A stretch of 46,936 nucleotides of DNA from Cerioporus squamosus. Its lineage: Eukaryota; Basidiomycota; Agaricomycetes; Polyporales; Polyporaceae. A model generated the notes under the pieces. That model worked only from the letters and a program-made list of their open reading frames with translations. It was not told the DNA's origin and ran no database searches. The stretch spans positions 1 through 46,936 of the forward strand of contig JABYQS010000242.1 of the NCBI GenBank assembly GCA_022592435.1, written 5' to 3'. The position numbers and the translations under genes were made by a program. Below, in pieces: positions 22,078-33,217 of this stretch (its first letter is position 1; the number at the start of each line of letters is the position of its first letter).

Positions 22078-23704
22078 TCACTGCTCAGACACCCGCTGCA
22101 CCATGTACCGCTCCCAACACGGATACGAGAACGTCTGGCTGAGCATCCGGCCCGACGCCTCCCCCGCGCCCGGTGCGCCCTTGCCCTTGTCCGGGCCCGT
22201 CGTCGGGACGGTGAGAAACTCGACGGGGATCTCCACGGTGACCGGGATTGACGAGATCTTAAGCTTCCGGTCGTCCGTGGGGCTGCGGGGGAAGGGGAGA
22301 GGCTTTACGGGGGGCGCGAGGTGGTCGTACCATGGCTTGCTCGAGGCGGAGGCGGAGGAGGATGGTTGCGTGGACGACGAGGATGAGGAAGAGGGCAGCG
22401 GGTGCGCGGAGGACGACGACGACGACGCAGCAGCAGATGATGAGGATGAAGACTCGGATGCTGCGAGGAGCGGATTCGGGGCGAGCGCGCACATCTCGTC
22501 AAACGCTTCCTTGTTCGTGTGCTGCAAGCAGAGCACCCCATGGAGGTCTGTCGCCGCAGACACCGTGAGCCGAGCACTTCGATGGACGGCATGCGCTTAC
22601 CTGCTATCGCCTCGTCTATCCGCCCTTGTCCTTTCCGAGCCTGGGCTCTCCGCCAGAAGCCCTTCACGCTGCGGTGCTGCCCAAGCGCGAGGTCGCACGC
22701 CTTCTCGGCCTCGATGAAGCTGAGGAGGCCAAGGTCAGTCTGAATCAGTCTGTGAAGTATAAGCCGCGCACTTGTTGAGCTTCAGGTACGCTGCGGCGAG
22801 GTTGAGCTGGTAGTGCGGGAGTTCGGGCTCGATGCGGTAGGCAGCTTTGTACCGCTCGATCGCGGCGAGGTAGTCGCCCTTCTTGAAGGCAACGTTACCC
22901 TGCACGGCGGATGAGCAAGAGAAGAGACACGGATGCGGGGTTGCCGACCTGTTCCTTTTCTCGCTCGGCCTGCATGTACCTGAGCTCCATCAGCTCTCCG
23001 ACGCTCATCTCGTCATCGAGGTCCGTCTTCGTCTCTCCAGGCACCTCAAAGTCTACATGCCACAGATCCTCCTCCTCCTCCGTCCCCCATCCCGAAACGC
23101 CAGAACCTACACAGCGATGTCAGCACAGCACTCAAACACGCGAAAGATCGAACACACCTCGCCCATCCCACTCCCGTTCCTTCCCCGAGCGCACCCCGCT
23201 CTCCTCCTCCTCCAGCCGCACCGTCCGCTCGCACACCTCGCTCAGATGGTCCGTCGAGCACCCGCACTCGCACCACTTCGACGTCAGCTTCTCGCGCAGG
23301 AGCAGCCCGTACCCGCGCACGTCAAACTCGCCCGCGACGCGGTACAGCAGCTCGCACAGGCGGTCGTACCCTTCCCGCACCTTCTGCTGCCAGTCCGTGC
23401 CCTTGCCGTACTTGGCTTTGCACGCTTTGATGATATCGCGGATGCCCTCGGTCATGGGCCCGAGGTGCGGTGGTTTTGAGAAGGGCGGGGGGTGATGCGC
23501 TTCGAGCGAGGAATGATGGGCTTCGAGGGCGTCGTGGTGCGGGAGGAGTTGGATAGAGTGAAGGCCGCCGCGTTCGCATATTGGGATGCCTTGCGACTTG
23601 GCCTGTAGTCAGGGTCAGCATGCGGGACTGGGATGTCATAAGACACGCAAATCGTTGTTTATCGGTGAAGAAGAGGCGCCCCTCTCAACCTGCGCTGTCT
23701 GCAT
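22078..23704 (-). CDS. TPR-repeat protein with Cys-rich N-terminal part
   Basis: Reading from 23704 (ATG giving MQTAQ, then intron), the next exon gives SQGIPICERGGLHSIQLLPH and GIRDIIKACKAKYGKGTDWQQ, followed by KLTSKWCECGCSTDHLSEVC. Middle exons carry an acidic stretch and then tetratricopeptide repeats: GNVAFKKGDYLAAIERYKAA with LPHYQLNLAAAYLKLNK, then AEKACDLALGQHRSVKGFWRRAQARKGQGRIDEAI, then HTNKEAFDEM. TPRs of this kind bind partner proteins such as Hsp70 or Hsp90 tails. The C-terminal 150 residues hold a long Ser/Ala run and a final Pro-rich segment without known domain. The start exon is the least certain part; the last exon ends at a TGA at 22078-22080. The cellular partner is unknown. 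Confidence 0.65.
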
Positions 23705-24596
23705 GAGGATGGGAACTCCACAGAACGAGGAACAGAGCAACATAGGTTCCACGCTCCTCGCGGGGGGCAGATCTGGGCACGAATTTGAACCAGACAAGAT
23801 GCGATGTCCGCGCACACCGTCACTGTGACGAGCCTATGCGACCATTAAGACGCAGATGCCGCTGTCTTACTATCTGGTGGTTATGCCGTACAGGCCGATA
23901 TCGGAACCTCCGCGACTTACAAGGCAGCACGGCCTTAAAACCCTCGACTGGTTGTAGCCGCAATAGGTGACCATTCGGGACGCCGTTGATCTCGAGATCG
24001 CAGGATATGTCAACTCTCAGTCCCATGAAGCGCGGACTGAAAGGTCACATATGGACACATCGTGTTGCGACTACGAATGTATCAAGGACATCAATTCTCC
24101 ACCAGACATGTCTCCTCTGATGTCCATGGGCCAAGGTGAGGTACCATCTTCCCGCAATCAGGGATAGGGCGAACGATATAGGAAGAGGCAAGCTCAGTCG
24201 AGCATTTCTCTGTGGTTTTATCCCGCCAGTTGTGGGACGTGTTCGCCGTGTCATCAACCCCGACAAGCCGGGTACCCCCTCCGCCGGGAGTAGACGTTCC
24301 GAGGGACTATGGCAACGGTCTCGTTGCAGCCTCGACGAGAACGTACATATATCGGCTAGAGGTTGGATCAATGGATGGGCTGTCCCTGGCCGGCCCAATC
24401 CAGCCTGTGATGGTTATGAACACAGACCAGTTCCAGAGTGCCCATGAATAGATATGGAAGCGCTCGAAGTGAGGGCAGGTACAACCCGCGAGCCTCGAAG
24501 AGCACATGCGGGAGAAGTCTCCAGACCACAGCCTCGACACGAGTCTTGGAGGGCGTAGACGCGTGAAAAGGTATACGTGCATGCCATTCGTCCACA
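23705..24596. other. Intergenic, no gene recognised
   Basis: Several open frames of 60-160 codons exist on both strands, but none has a recognisable domain or splice pattern. Part of it may belong to downstream exons of the minus-strand gene starting at 25118, whose 3' end is not resolved. Confidence 0.4.
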
Positions 24597-25118
24597 TCAC
24601 AGCAGTTGGACAGCCCACAAAAGGCCGCCGGAGGCAAGAAACCATATAAAGCGGAAGATGCATGTAGGAGTACTCACAAAGTGCCGTAAGGCGGTGTACG
24701 TCCAAAGTACGCTCTTGGTCGCGACACGGTCTCCGGCCTGACGCATGTCCATGGCAAGCGCGCCGCGGAGGAAGTCCTTGATTTCGTCGCACTCCGTGTT
24801 CGCAGCAACCCAGCTCGGTCCCCCCACGGTAATGCAGCGGACCACAAAGGTGGGGAGGTGCTGGAGGGCCACATAGTACAGATGTGTGGAGAAGAGGCGG
24901 ACTATGTCTTGCTCGAAGCGTATGAGGAGGATTCGGGAGATAGTGCGTTCGAGTTTGGCCATGGCCGTAGCGGTCTGCGCGATGCAGCGGTCCGTATGAG
25001 GGCTGCCGTGCGTATGTGTGTGTGCATGTCCGTGGTCGTGATTGTGCGCGTGCGTGTCGCGCTTTGGGTGTTTCTTTGGGGCTCCTCGTTTCTTCACATG
25101 GGAGTATTTCGCGGGCAT
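24597..25118 (-). CDS. Hypothetical protein with basic, His-rich N-terminus
   Basis: From the ATG at 25118 the protein begins with a basic stretch (KKRGAPKKHPKRD), then a His-rich run (HAHNHDHGHAHTHTHG) about 20-40 residues in, and continues with a helical region (TATAMAKLERTISRILLIRF). The His run could bind metal, but no known family is recognised. Unspliced, the frame stops at 24597-24599 (174 residues). A good donor (GTGAGT) after residue 147, at 24672-24677, suggests the true gene may splice on to an exon I cannot identify. An in-frame upstream ATG would add 13 residues. Confidence 0.45.
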   Translation of the reverse strand: MPAKYSHVKKRGAPKKHPKRDTHAHNHDHGHAHTHTHGSPHTDRCIAQTATAMAKLERTISRILLIRFEQDIVRLFSTHLYYVALQHLPTFVVRCITVGGPSWVAANTECDEIKDFLRGALAMDMRQAGDRVATKSVLWTYTALRHFVSTPTCIFRFIWFLASGGLLWAVQLL

Positions 25119-25555
25119 CTTCGACAAGTCTAGAGATCCACGCAAACGCGATAGCAAAGCTTTCTGAGGCTTAGACTACGATGCGGTTAACTCAAGAAGT
25201 CGCGTAAAATAGATCCGACAAGCCTAGGACTCGAGGTGGAGGTCGCGGACAAAACGCGAATTCGCGCGCACCGCCGCGTCGCGATCACGTCTCGCGCATC
25301 ACACTTCCGTCACGGTCACGTCACAGTAGTATGTCACTCTTCTGGCTTGCTAGGCCTGTCACGCTTCGGTCCTTCCTGCTGCTTGCCGGTTTGTCTGCGC
25401 TTGCTCGAACACGAATACCTGCGCCGTGTGGTTATCTTTATTGCCTAAGCTTCCTGCTGTTGAGTTCTTGCTGTCTTGGATCCCGCTTCTCGCTGTCAGT
25501 CCATGGTCGGAACATAGTTGTCCCCAATACCGCCAATCTCTCTCTGGGATACGCC
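25119..25555. promoter_or_regulatory. Divergent intergenic region between the His-rich gene and the arrestin gene
   Basis: The two genes start 437 bp apart and point away from each other, so this segment probably holds both promoters. It contains a plus-strand frame from 25331 that runs through the arrestin start; I prefer the ATG at 25556 because it lies in a GCCATGG context and the upstream residues are not arrestin-like. Confidence 0.45.
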
Positions 25556-28500
25556 ATGGCTTCGCAGACGAGACCAGAGCCGATGAACGCATCGCCTTAC
25601 CATTCGAAGGTTAAGGTGACTCTTAGCTTCGCCGATACCCAATTCCCAGCCGGGAGTACGGCAACTGGGAAGATGGAGCTGGAATGCAAGGCAGAGAAGG
25701 GCCTCGGGATCAGCGTGATCATGGCGGAATTGTATGCCGTTGAAGGTGAGTTTCATTACGACGATCCATCCCGGAACCTCTTGTCGAACTCTTGGAATAA
25801 CCGGACATCGTATCTTCTGTCGTCTCAGACCGCTCGGCTACATTGGGGTCGCGACGGTGAGCTTGAGCGTGTGGTACCGTATATAAACCCACTGTTGGCT
25901 AAGCGTGCAATTTCGTGACTCATTCATCATTTTGCGAGAGCTCCCGAGCGACCTCGAGCACCTCGCAGCGATCTTGCCAAGTTATAGCTGCCATAAACCA
26001 CACTTATGATGTCAGGTGTTCGGCCAAGCGCCCTATAACCGCCTGCATGGTGTGGTTTGACCCAGCGACGACTGTCTCAGATGGGGCTTTGCAACGGTTA
26101 TGTTCAATGGCACGCAGATAATGGTGCTTACATTGCCCAACAGAGTTGACGTCCCGGGACCACTCCGCCACATCGACGTTCCTGCATACGAAGCGGCTGT
26201 TCCAAGGACCCGGCCTTCCTCCCTCTAACTCAGTCCACCCTTACCCTGCTCCCGGCGACCCGCCACTGCCGTCCCACTACTACCATGCACGCCGCGGTAT
26301 CACCACTTTCCTCTTCCAGTTTCCGCTACCCGAATCGTCGCCGTCGTCCATAGACTTCGGTTCAGGACTGGCTCGACTGCGGTACGAAGTCAGAGCTAGC
26401 GTCGGTGTGTTCTGGAAGGGCGAAAGGAAGCTGGTGACAGACCAGAAGCCGATAGACGTCATCGAACGCTTGGAGGACGACTTCAACCGCGTAGATCCAG
26501 AGGGTGTGATCGTCGGGGAGAACGGAAAGATCTGGATGCAGGGCAAGGTGCTCGGCGGCTTCCTAGTCGCTGGTCACCCTGCGTGCATCGAGCTCCAAGT
26601 CAAGAACCACTCGCGCAAGAAGGTGAGCAGCGATACGTCTTGCGGTTGGACCTCTAGCTCATCGTTGACAGAATACCGGGCTTTCCGTCACCTTGACCCG
26701 GGAGCTGTACTTGCCGAACGTCCCTTCGAATCAGAAGCAGCCGTTACAACTGTCGGATACTGTGACCACTGTCTCCTTTCGAGGCCCCGAGTACATCATA
26801 CCACCGGGAGTCGAAGGCGTCGCCAACCTGGTGGTCGATGTGCCAAAACATGCACGAGGCGTGAAGGGCGGCCAGAGGCAGGGAGACGGCGCCAAATCGG
26901 CGGCGTGTCTGTTCGAAGTGCGTTGTATACTAGGCATCAAGCTCGCTATGGGTATCGGAAGGTGGGCCTTCGATTTTTGCGCGAGATGAGCTCTCTAACA
27001 TTGTCATGAGCAGCAAAGATATTAGGCTTGATCTGCCCGTGATGATCCTCCATCCCTCCGTCGCTCCCGAATACCCTCCGCCAGACATGTACGCGATACC
27101 TCCAGCCTCCATGGGCGCCCCTCTGTATGATCCCGCGTCGGGGATGCTATACCAGCCACCTATGTCCCCTGCGCCATACCTCGACCGACCGTTGAGTCCT
27201 TACGCATACCCCGTGCCGCCAATGTCTCCGCCCATAGCGCCCTACATAGACCAAGGCCAGGTCTGGCTCCCGCCCCCTTCGATGACACCAATGCCCGCCA
27301 ACGTCTACGCCCCGCCTTCGCATTATGGCTACCCTGCGTCACAATACGCTTCCATGGCCGTCCCCTTCGTCCCTCCTCCACGACCATCGAGTGCAGAACC
27401 TGCGCCCTCTCAACCTCTCTATGGACTGCCTTCGGTCATGCCCACAGTTGTCCCGCCGCCACCACTCATCCCGATGCCAACCGGAGGAGGACACACCGTC
27501 GGAGAGCGGGAAGAAGGCAAAGGCGAGCGAGCGTCGCGCATCGCACACCATCTGCGCATGTCTTCTCGCCATCGCTCCGCGTCCCCGCCCGCGCACCGCT
27601 ATCACCTCGCTGACGCCCCTCCTGCTGCCCCTCCTGCTGCCCCCGCGCACAGTACCATCGCGCTTGCGGCCGTCCCCCTCCCAGCGCATGGTGCCACGAG
27701 CCCGGCCTCGTCTCCCGAACTGCACGCCCGCCCCAACCTCACGCTCTCCCCATTACCGACAGGAGGGGACGTTGTCTCGCCGCGCCCGATGCTCTCACCG
27801 AAGTTGTCGTTCTCCAAGGATCCGTTCGAGCAGGTGACGCAGGTCGAGAACCTGGAGCGCTTGGCCGAACGAGAAGACGTGCAGAAGGAGGCAGTCGGCA
27901 CTTCGCCCCGCCTCATCCCCTCGCCTGCGCGCAGCTTGAACGGGGAGAGCAGAGAGAAGACGCTGCCCAAGCCCCCGATCCCGACTGGGAAGGAGCAAGT
28001 CCCCGCCCCGCGTGGTCGGGCGGACTCGCTCTTCCCACCCGACCTCGTCGCCGCTGGACCTGACGAGACTCCGCCGACGCCGACGCTCGCAGCTGCGGTG
28101 ACCTCACTCAAGGTCCCGCGGGGTCTGCGTGTCGGCAACGACTCCTCGGGGCTTGACGCGCTCGAGGCGAAGCTCCTCGCGGAAGTCGGCACGCGCAAGC
28201 CCGAGAAGGAGCGCGCCCCGGACGTGCGCACCGTGCTCTCCGTCGCGCCCATCGCGATCCCGCGCGCGCAGGACGTCGAGCCGCCCGTGGACTCTGCGAT
28301 CTCGAGCCTCACGCTCCCGGGTCTGGACGACTATGCGGACGAGAAGACGCTCAAGCGCGGCGGGATCAGCCGGGGCGGGGGGAGCGATCGCGAGCTCGAC
28401 GTCGGCGGCAGCGCGCGGGCGCGGGATAGCAGAGAGACCGCGACCGCGCGCGGGCGGGACAGGGAGAGCAGGGAGACGAAGAAAGCTGTCGGAGCGTCGG

Positions 28501-28862
28501 GTGGCGCGAAGAGGAAGAGCGAGAAGCATGCTGCGGACCAGGCTGCGAGTGCGAAGGACAAGGACAAGGATAAAGACAAGGCTCAGATTCTGCGGCGTGC
28601 TCATGGCACCGTAGGGAGGAGGAAGCACGGCAAGGGATATATTCGGCGGAGGCGCCCGTGCAGGCACGCGCCAAGTCCGCAGACGTGCAAGCGTACCAGA
28701 CAGAGCGAGGGAGAAGGCACACTCTGGGACGTGTACTTAGCACTCTGGGACGTGTACTTAGCACTCTGGGACGTGTATGTAGCAGTGAGAGGTGCACGTA
28801 CTGTGGTGTGTTCGTCTCGGGCCAGTCGCGCGGTTGTGGGGTTGGGAGAAGTCGTATATTGA
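25556..28862 (+). CDS. Arrestin-domain protein with long disordered C-terminal tail
   Basis: Alpha-arrestins are adaptors that bring ubiquitin ligases or coat proteins to membrane cargo. Exons: 25556-25745, 26143-26622, 26672-26961 and 27014-28862. The first exons give an arrestin N-lobe (VKVTLSFADTQFPAGSTATG, then LYAVEELTSRDHSAT). The later ones give TTFLFQFPLPESSPSS, RLRYEVRASVGVFWKG and the C-lobe (LGGFLVAGHPACIELQVKNHS, LSVTLTRELYLP, YIIPPGVEGVANLVVDVP). From about residue 320 the protein is Pro/Tyr-rich (PPMSP, APPSHYGYP) and then Ser/Pro-rich, ending in charged KDKDKDKD runs. The first intron is 397 nt, much longer than its neighbours. The last 80 residues include a tandem 7-residue repeat and look unlike coding sequence, so the true stop may be earlier. 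Confidence 0.85.
28719..28781 (+). repeat. 21-bp tandem repeat, three copies
   Basis: Three consecutive units of CACTCTGGGACGTGTACTTAG type at the 3' end of the arrestin frame. The third unit differs in a few bases. In frame they encode LWDVYLA. Three perfect-length units keep the frame open, but this may equally be 3' UTR. Confidence 0.85.
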
Positions 28863-28971
28863 GGCTATCTAGTAGTACATGCTGTATACACATCCTCTAG
28901 CTGATAAGATACCCTTTCTCATCTTCCGGGAGGCCGCTGTCGCTCTCCATGAGCACCACGCACTGCGGAGC

Positions 28972-29074
28972 CTCACGCGTCAACCCGGGACTTGAACTCA
29001 GCCCACCGCGCGAGTTAGCTGAGCTAAATCCAAACCACAAAGCAAGATTGACGTCCGGCGCACCTGCTCGCGCC
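28972..29074 (-). repeat. tRNA-like cassette, copy 1
   Basis: On the minus strand it starts GCGAGCAGGTGCGCCGG and ends GTTCAAGTCCCGGGTTGACG. It contains TAGCTCAGCTAA, like a pol III A box, and GTTCAAGTCC, like a B box. The two boxes are only about 27 bases apart, too close for a normal tRNA, and the T stem does not pair well. Ends match copy 2 at 29190-29277, but the middle differs. Confidence 0.4.
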
Positions 29075-29189
29075 CCTCAGGTCCGGAACGGACACCGGAG
29101 CTCGCCCAAGCACATCCTTCAGGACACGTCAGCAAGCAAACAGAGCCAAGGCAACGTAGCTGGTACGTACCAGGTCGCCCGCGCTGCGG

Positions 29190-29277
29190 AACTTCGCGCG
29201 TAAACACGGGACTCGAACCCCGGATACTCGAGGCACGAAGCAAGACAGCTACCCACTGCTGGCCGGCGCACCTGCTC
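29190..29277 (-). repeat. tRNA-like cassette, copy 2
   Basis: On the minus strand it shares its first 17 bases with copy 1 (GCGAGCAGGTGCGCCGG) and its last bases (GTTCGAGTCCCG, TTTACGCG). GGTTCGAGTCCC is a perfect B-box-like element. The middle 40 bases do not align with copy 1. No full cloverleaf can be drawn, so I do not call a tRNA gene. Confidence 0.4.
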
Positions 29278-31300
29278 GCACTCCTGCCGGATGTAGCTGG
29301 TATGTACCAGGTTGCTCTGCTCGTCCCGGAGCTGATTGCTGAAGAGCAGCGTTGCGATATCAATCTGGAAGCGCGGAAGACGACTTGGAACGTACCAGAT
29401 GGCTCCATGTCGAGCAGAGAAGCGTACCAAGTGAGGTCGGGAGTCCATGCGTAGTACGTCGCTCATACCCTGCTGCTCATGACGTGTTCTATCTCACCTG
29501 TTTGCAGGATTAGCGACAGCTGCGTGCAATGTCAGACTGTGCAGCATACGTAGTGACTCCAGGTCGTCCCGATGCCGCTTTCGTCGCAACGCTGCGCATC
29601 TCGTGCGCGAGAATGACCGTGCATGCTGTGAGTATCGCGGCACACACGGGAGTGCATGGGACTTACTCTGAAGCTTGCAGCACAGCGCGTGCGGTTTGCA
29701 ACGTGCGTGTATCGGTCCTCAAGCGCACGGACAGCATAGCAACCCATCGATCGTTCGCTCAGAAGCACCTGTGACCGGGAGAATGCGCCGGCACTCTGAG
29801 GACGTACCAAGCCCTCGAGGCAAGCGTACACGTTGTCCGGTGTGCCCCGGACATGCCCAGACCACCTGAAACCTCGTGGTAGCTCCGTGAAGAGACGGAG
29901 ATACACGTACCAGAGTGCAGTGGTGCTTGACACTTCCTCCCGTGTCATGCACATCACTTGAACGCAAGATGCATCGTCAGCACATGCAAGCTGAGAAGAC
30001 ACAAGCTCCGGACGTACCGAGGCAATACCCCTGCCTGTTCCATGGCCACTCTGCGAAGCGTCGACATCAGAAGATTTGTTCGACAACACTCTTGCGAAGG
30101 ACAATCGCGAGGCGTCGTGATGTTACTACTTCGAAGTTCGAAGAGTCTGGGCGACCTGCAGTGTCCTAAGACTTCACGAGCACCAGCATGTGCCCTGTCA
30201 AAAGTCGCGGTGCTCGTTTGGAGAGCAGCCGCGAGACTGTTGCCTTTAGACGCGCCAGACTCGTGCATAACTTGAAAGGACAGACATACCAGGTTACTCC
30301 TGCAGCTACAAGCACGATGACCGCCGCGTCCGGTACCAAGACAGCATTCGTGCGAAGCTTCGGATAGCAGGGAGGGCAGGAGCAGATCGTTGAGTGAAGC
30401 AAGAAGAGTGTCGAGTGAGGGCAGGGTGCGTCGGACGAGAAGGAGGGATGTCGGCAATGGGGAAAAGGAGGAGAAGGGGGACACACGGCGTGCGGCCTAA
30501 GACGAGCGCAAAGTCAGCAAACTTGCATACCAAACAAACAACGCCAACACGCGGCGTGTGTAGCGATGCAGTGCTATATGCAACGTTCTGCCGGTACGCT
30601 CTGTTGCGCGACGACTCTGGCGTCTGGCGTCTTAGTAACACAGCTCCGCAACGGTTGCAGGTAAGTCTCCGAGCCGCAGAGCCAAGCAGATAATCTCCTC
30701 ACAAAATTCGTCTTCGAGAGCGGGACGAAGGATAGCGACAGTGCCTAGACATGGAACGGTAGGACACAACGCAGACGGGCTGCAACACCGAGTCCTCCCA
30801 TTCTGTCGCTGCCAATGACATGGCGCGCCACATCAAGCATAAAACAAGTCGCTTACCAATTGATCTGTCGTCGCGCTTCAGCGTAGTGCCATCTGGTGTA
30901 CCATTTTGCTGGTACTGAGGTACCGGGCGACAGGGTCGAGAGCGACAGATTGCCGTCGGTATCTTCTGACCCAGGGCAGTTCGTACCAAGTTGGAACTGG
31001 CAGCAAGTGTTGTTGAAGTCGCATAGGGTCGTCTGTGACGAAGAACGGCCGTCGCGCAGCCAGTCGATGTGGTTCGGAACAAAGTTCGAAGCGCTCGGTG
31101 TGCGAAGACGAGTTACCAAATCTGGTCCACCAGTTCGAACCTTCTCTCTCACCGCCACCATCGGCTACGACAACTGGTTGATGAGCACACCGTGCGTACG
31201 CAAATTTCACATGCGAGGCTCAAGTACTGATCACGATTTTACAGGAAATAGAAGATACGAACGTAAGGTAGCGAACATGTCCGCACGTTCAAGCAAAAGC

Positions 31301-31991
31301 TCAAGAGAATTGAAGACGTCTCACCGGCCCCAGGACAGGCAGCGGTCGCAACACATACGCAGAGTCATCGTCGCTGATGTCGTCCTCCTCGACATCCATC
31401 GCCGCCCGCTCCTCCGCCATCTCCCTCTCCGCCCTCGCCTCCGCCGCCGCCGTGACCAACCGTGCAGACTTCGGGCCATCGCGCACGTACCGAGGCGGAC
31501 GCCCATCCTTCGGCAGCGCACGACGCTTCTTGATGTCGCTGCGGCCGAGGTCCATGGCAAACCCGTTGTTGAGCGGACCGGGAGCGACGCTGATGGGGTT
31601 CTTCATTGCCGCCTCGAGCGCTGCATCGGAGACGGGCGCAAAGTACATCTTGCCCGTCTTCCAGCGCGTCGAGAGCCGCGAGATGTGCTCCCAGCCGGTG
31701 ATGTCGCTGAGGTTCATGAAGGGGATGTCGCGCGGCCAGCCCCGGAGCGCGATGCGGTAGCGCAGGAAGACGTACAGGAAGTACGACTTGACGGTCCAGC
31801 GCATCTTTGCGCCGCCGCGGCCGGAGAGGCAAGCTGTGAATCTGGTGAGTACTTATCGGCACTGTGCTCGAGTCAGAGTCGTACTCACATAGCTCTGCGT
31901 TCATCTCCTTCCGCAGCTCGCCGCGGGCCTTGGTCTCCATCCGAGCATAGTCCGCCCGAAGAGTGTCCCCAACAGGCCGGAAGCCACCCAT
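31301..31991 (-). CDS. Agaricomycete conserved hypothetical protein (GRGGAKMRW type)
   Basis: Exon 1 (31889-31991) starts MGGFRPVGDTLRADYARMET and ends in MNAEL. A 55-nt intron (31834-31888) leads to exon 2 (31301-31833) reading SCLSGRGGAKMRWTVKSYF, then LRYRIALRGWPRDIPFMNLSDITG. Proteins with a GAKMRW-xx-YF and GWP-IPF-NLSD core are common hypothetical proteins in Agaricomycetes, often in variable gene clusters; I know no function. The C-terminal part is basic then acidic (MDVEEDDISDDDS). It lies 1.2 kb outside the left inverted repeat of the transposon at 33218, so it is not part of that element. Confidence 0.7.
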
Positions 31992-33217
31992 GTTGGACTG
32001 AGAGCGGACACGGCAAGGGCAGCAGAATACGCGGACAAACAGAGAGGTGACTCGGAGGGTGCAGGATGAGGTGTGAAGTCGTGGGTCGGCGAGGACGTTC
32101 TGGACACGTCAGACACAGGTGAGTGGGGGAGGAGACTTCGTCTTCACGATGGAGCACGGTCTCATATGCGCTCAACCTCTCCTCACCCAGGATTGTACCG
32201 AGCCTCCGGACGCGAATCTGGCCTCGGGCGATCTGCACGGAATCTCCGAATGGATCCACCGCCGCCCACTCGCGTTGCTATGTCGCATCGCTTCCGCATC
32301 TTTGGTACGTCACCCGGATCTTGTTGTCTCAATCTCATGCTAATTTACGCGCGGCCGCAGCTGCGTCCATGTTGCCAGTCTGTCAGCTGTGGTGCTGGGA
32401 AGCCATCCGTCCGCAAATCCCAGCAACCTGCTGCCTCCTGCCGCCTTCCGAGCTTAGCACAGCACCGGCACATATTGCTAGTGAACTGCGGCTGATATGG
32501 TGAGTTGCTGGTGCTGTTCTGAACGGTTCCCGGTGCTGACAGGTTTGTGTGCAGCCGATGGACGGTCTTCCGGCTATGTCGCGACTGACTCTGCGTTGAA
32601 GCCCGCTTCCTATCTGAGTCCATGGAGTCTCTGGTCTCCTACCATGCACTAGAACAGGAGTCATAGCGGATGGGCATGTACACGGTACTGCTCTCGACCT
32701 ATGAGCACAAGTTCACTTACCAGCAGAAGTCCCGGTGACTGCTTACTCGAAACCCGTTCCTTGTCGTCTCTCTGCAGGTGGTGGCACCCCGGCGGCCGCC
32801 GGATATCGTCGGCGGCCGCGCGTGCAAGCGAAGAGGTCGTAGCTCCCCAACACTCTGCACATGGGACGAACCAACTGGCACTTGGCGTTCCAGACCCGTC
32901 ACGGTAGGTCGCGGCGGCCATTGGATATTCGCTAGGCAGGGCGGAGCTCGTGTGTTTCAGGGTTATGGACTCTGCAGACTGCAGGGGCCGAGTCAGACTT
33001 CTGTGCTCCATGCTGTATGTCCATTTCCTGCACCTCAAGCCTGTCAGCAGACACTTCAACTTGGTCCAATAGGCATGCTCTGTCCAGTGTCCAGTGTTCA
33101 CCTCTGTCCAGCAGGACTGTTCAGACTGCAGCTTGTGGCCTGCCTTCAACTTGTACTGGCACTGAACTCCGAGATTTCCTGCCGGCGACGGACCTTCGCT
33201 TCAATTTGTTTCTAATC
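31992..33217. other. Intergenic, no gene recognised
   Basis: From the hypothetical gene start to the left end of the Plavaka-like element. GGCGGCCGC occurs twice as a direct repeat around 32790-32818. The 33000-33180 part has several CTGTCCAG and TTCAACTTG repeats. Open frames are short. Confidence 0.45.

Larger units (their letters stand above)
28863..31300. other. Gene-poor region with many donor-like motifs
   Basis: On the minus strand, TGGTACGT or TGGTATGT-like sequences recur (near 29164, 29303, 29395, 29806, 29909, 30286), often followed 40-60 bases later by a CAG. The short pieces between them give no recognisable protein, and every frame is broken. CTGGTACGTACCAG at 29160-29173 is a perfect palindrome. 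It could be a decayed intron-rich gene or a transcribed non-coding locus. Confidence 0.4.

Noticed and set aside
28972..29277. Two tRNA genes
   Set aside because: A- and B-box-like motifs are too close together, stems do not pair, and no anticodon arm can be drawn.
32785..32825. A palindromic regulatory site or small inverted repeat
   Set aside because: GGCGGCCGC repeats are direct as well as self-complementary because of their GC core, so no specific structure is supported.
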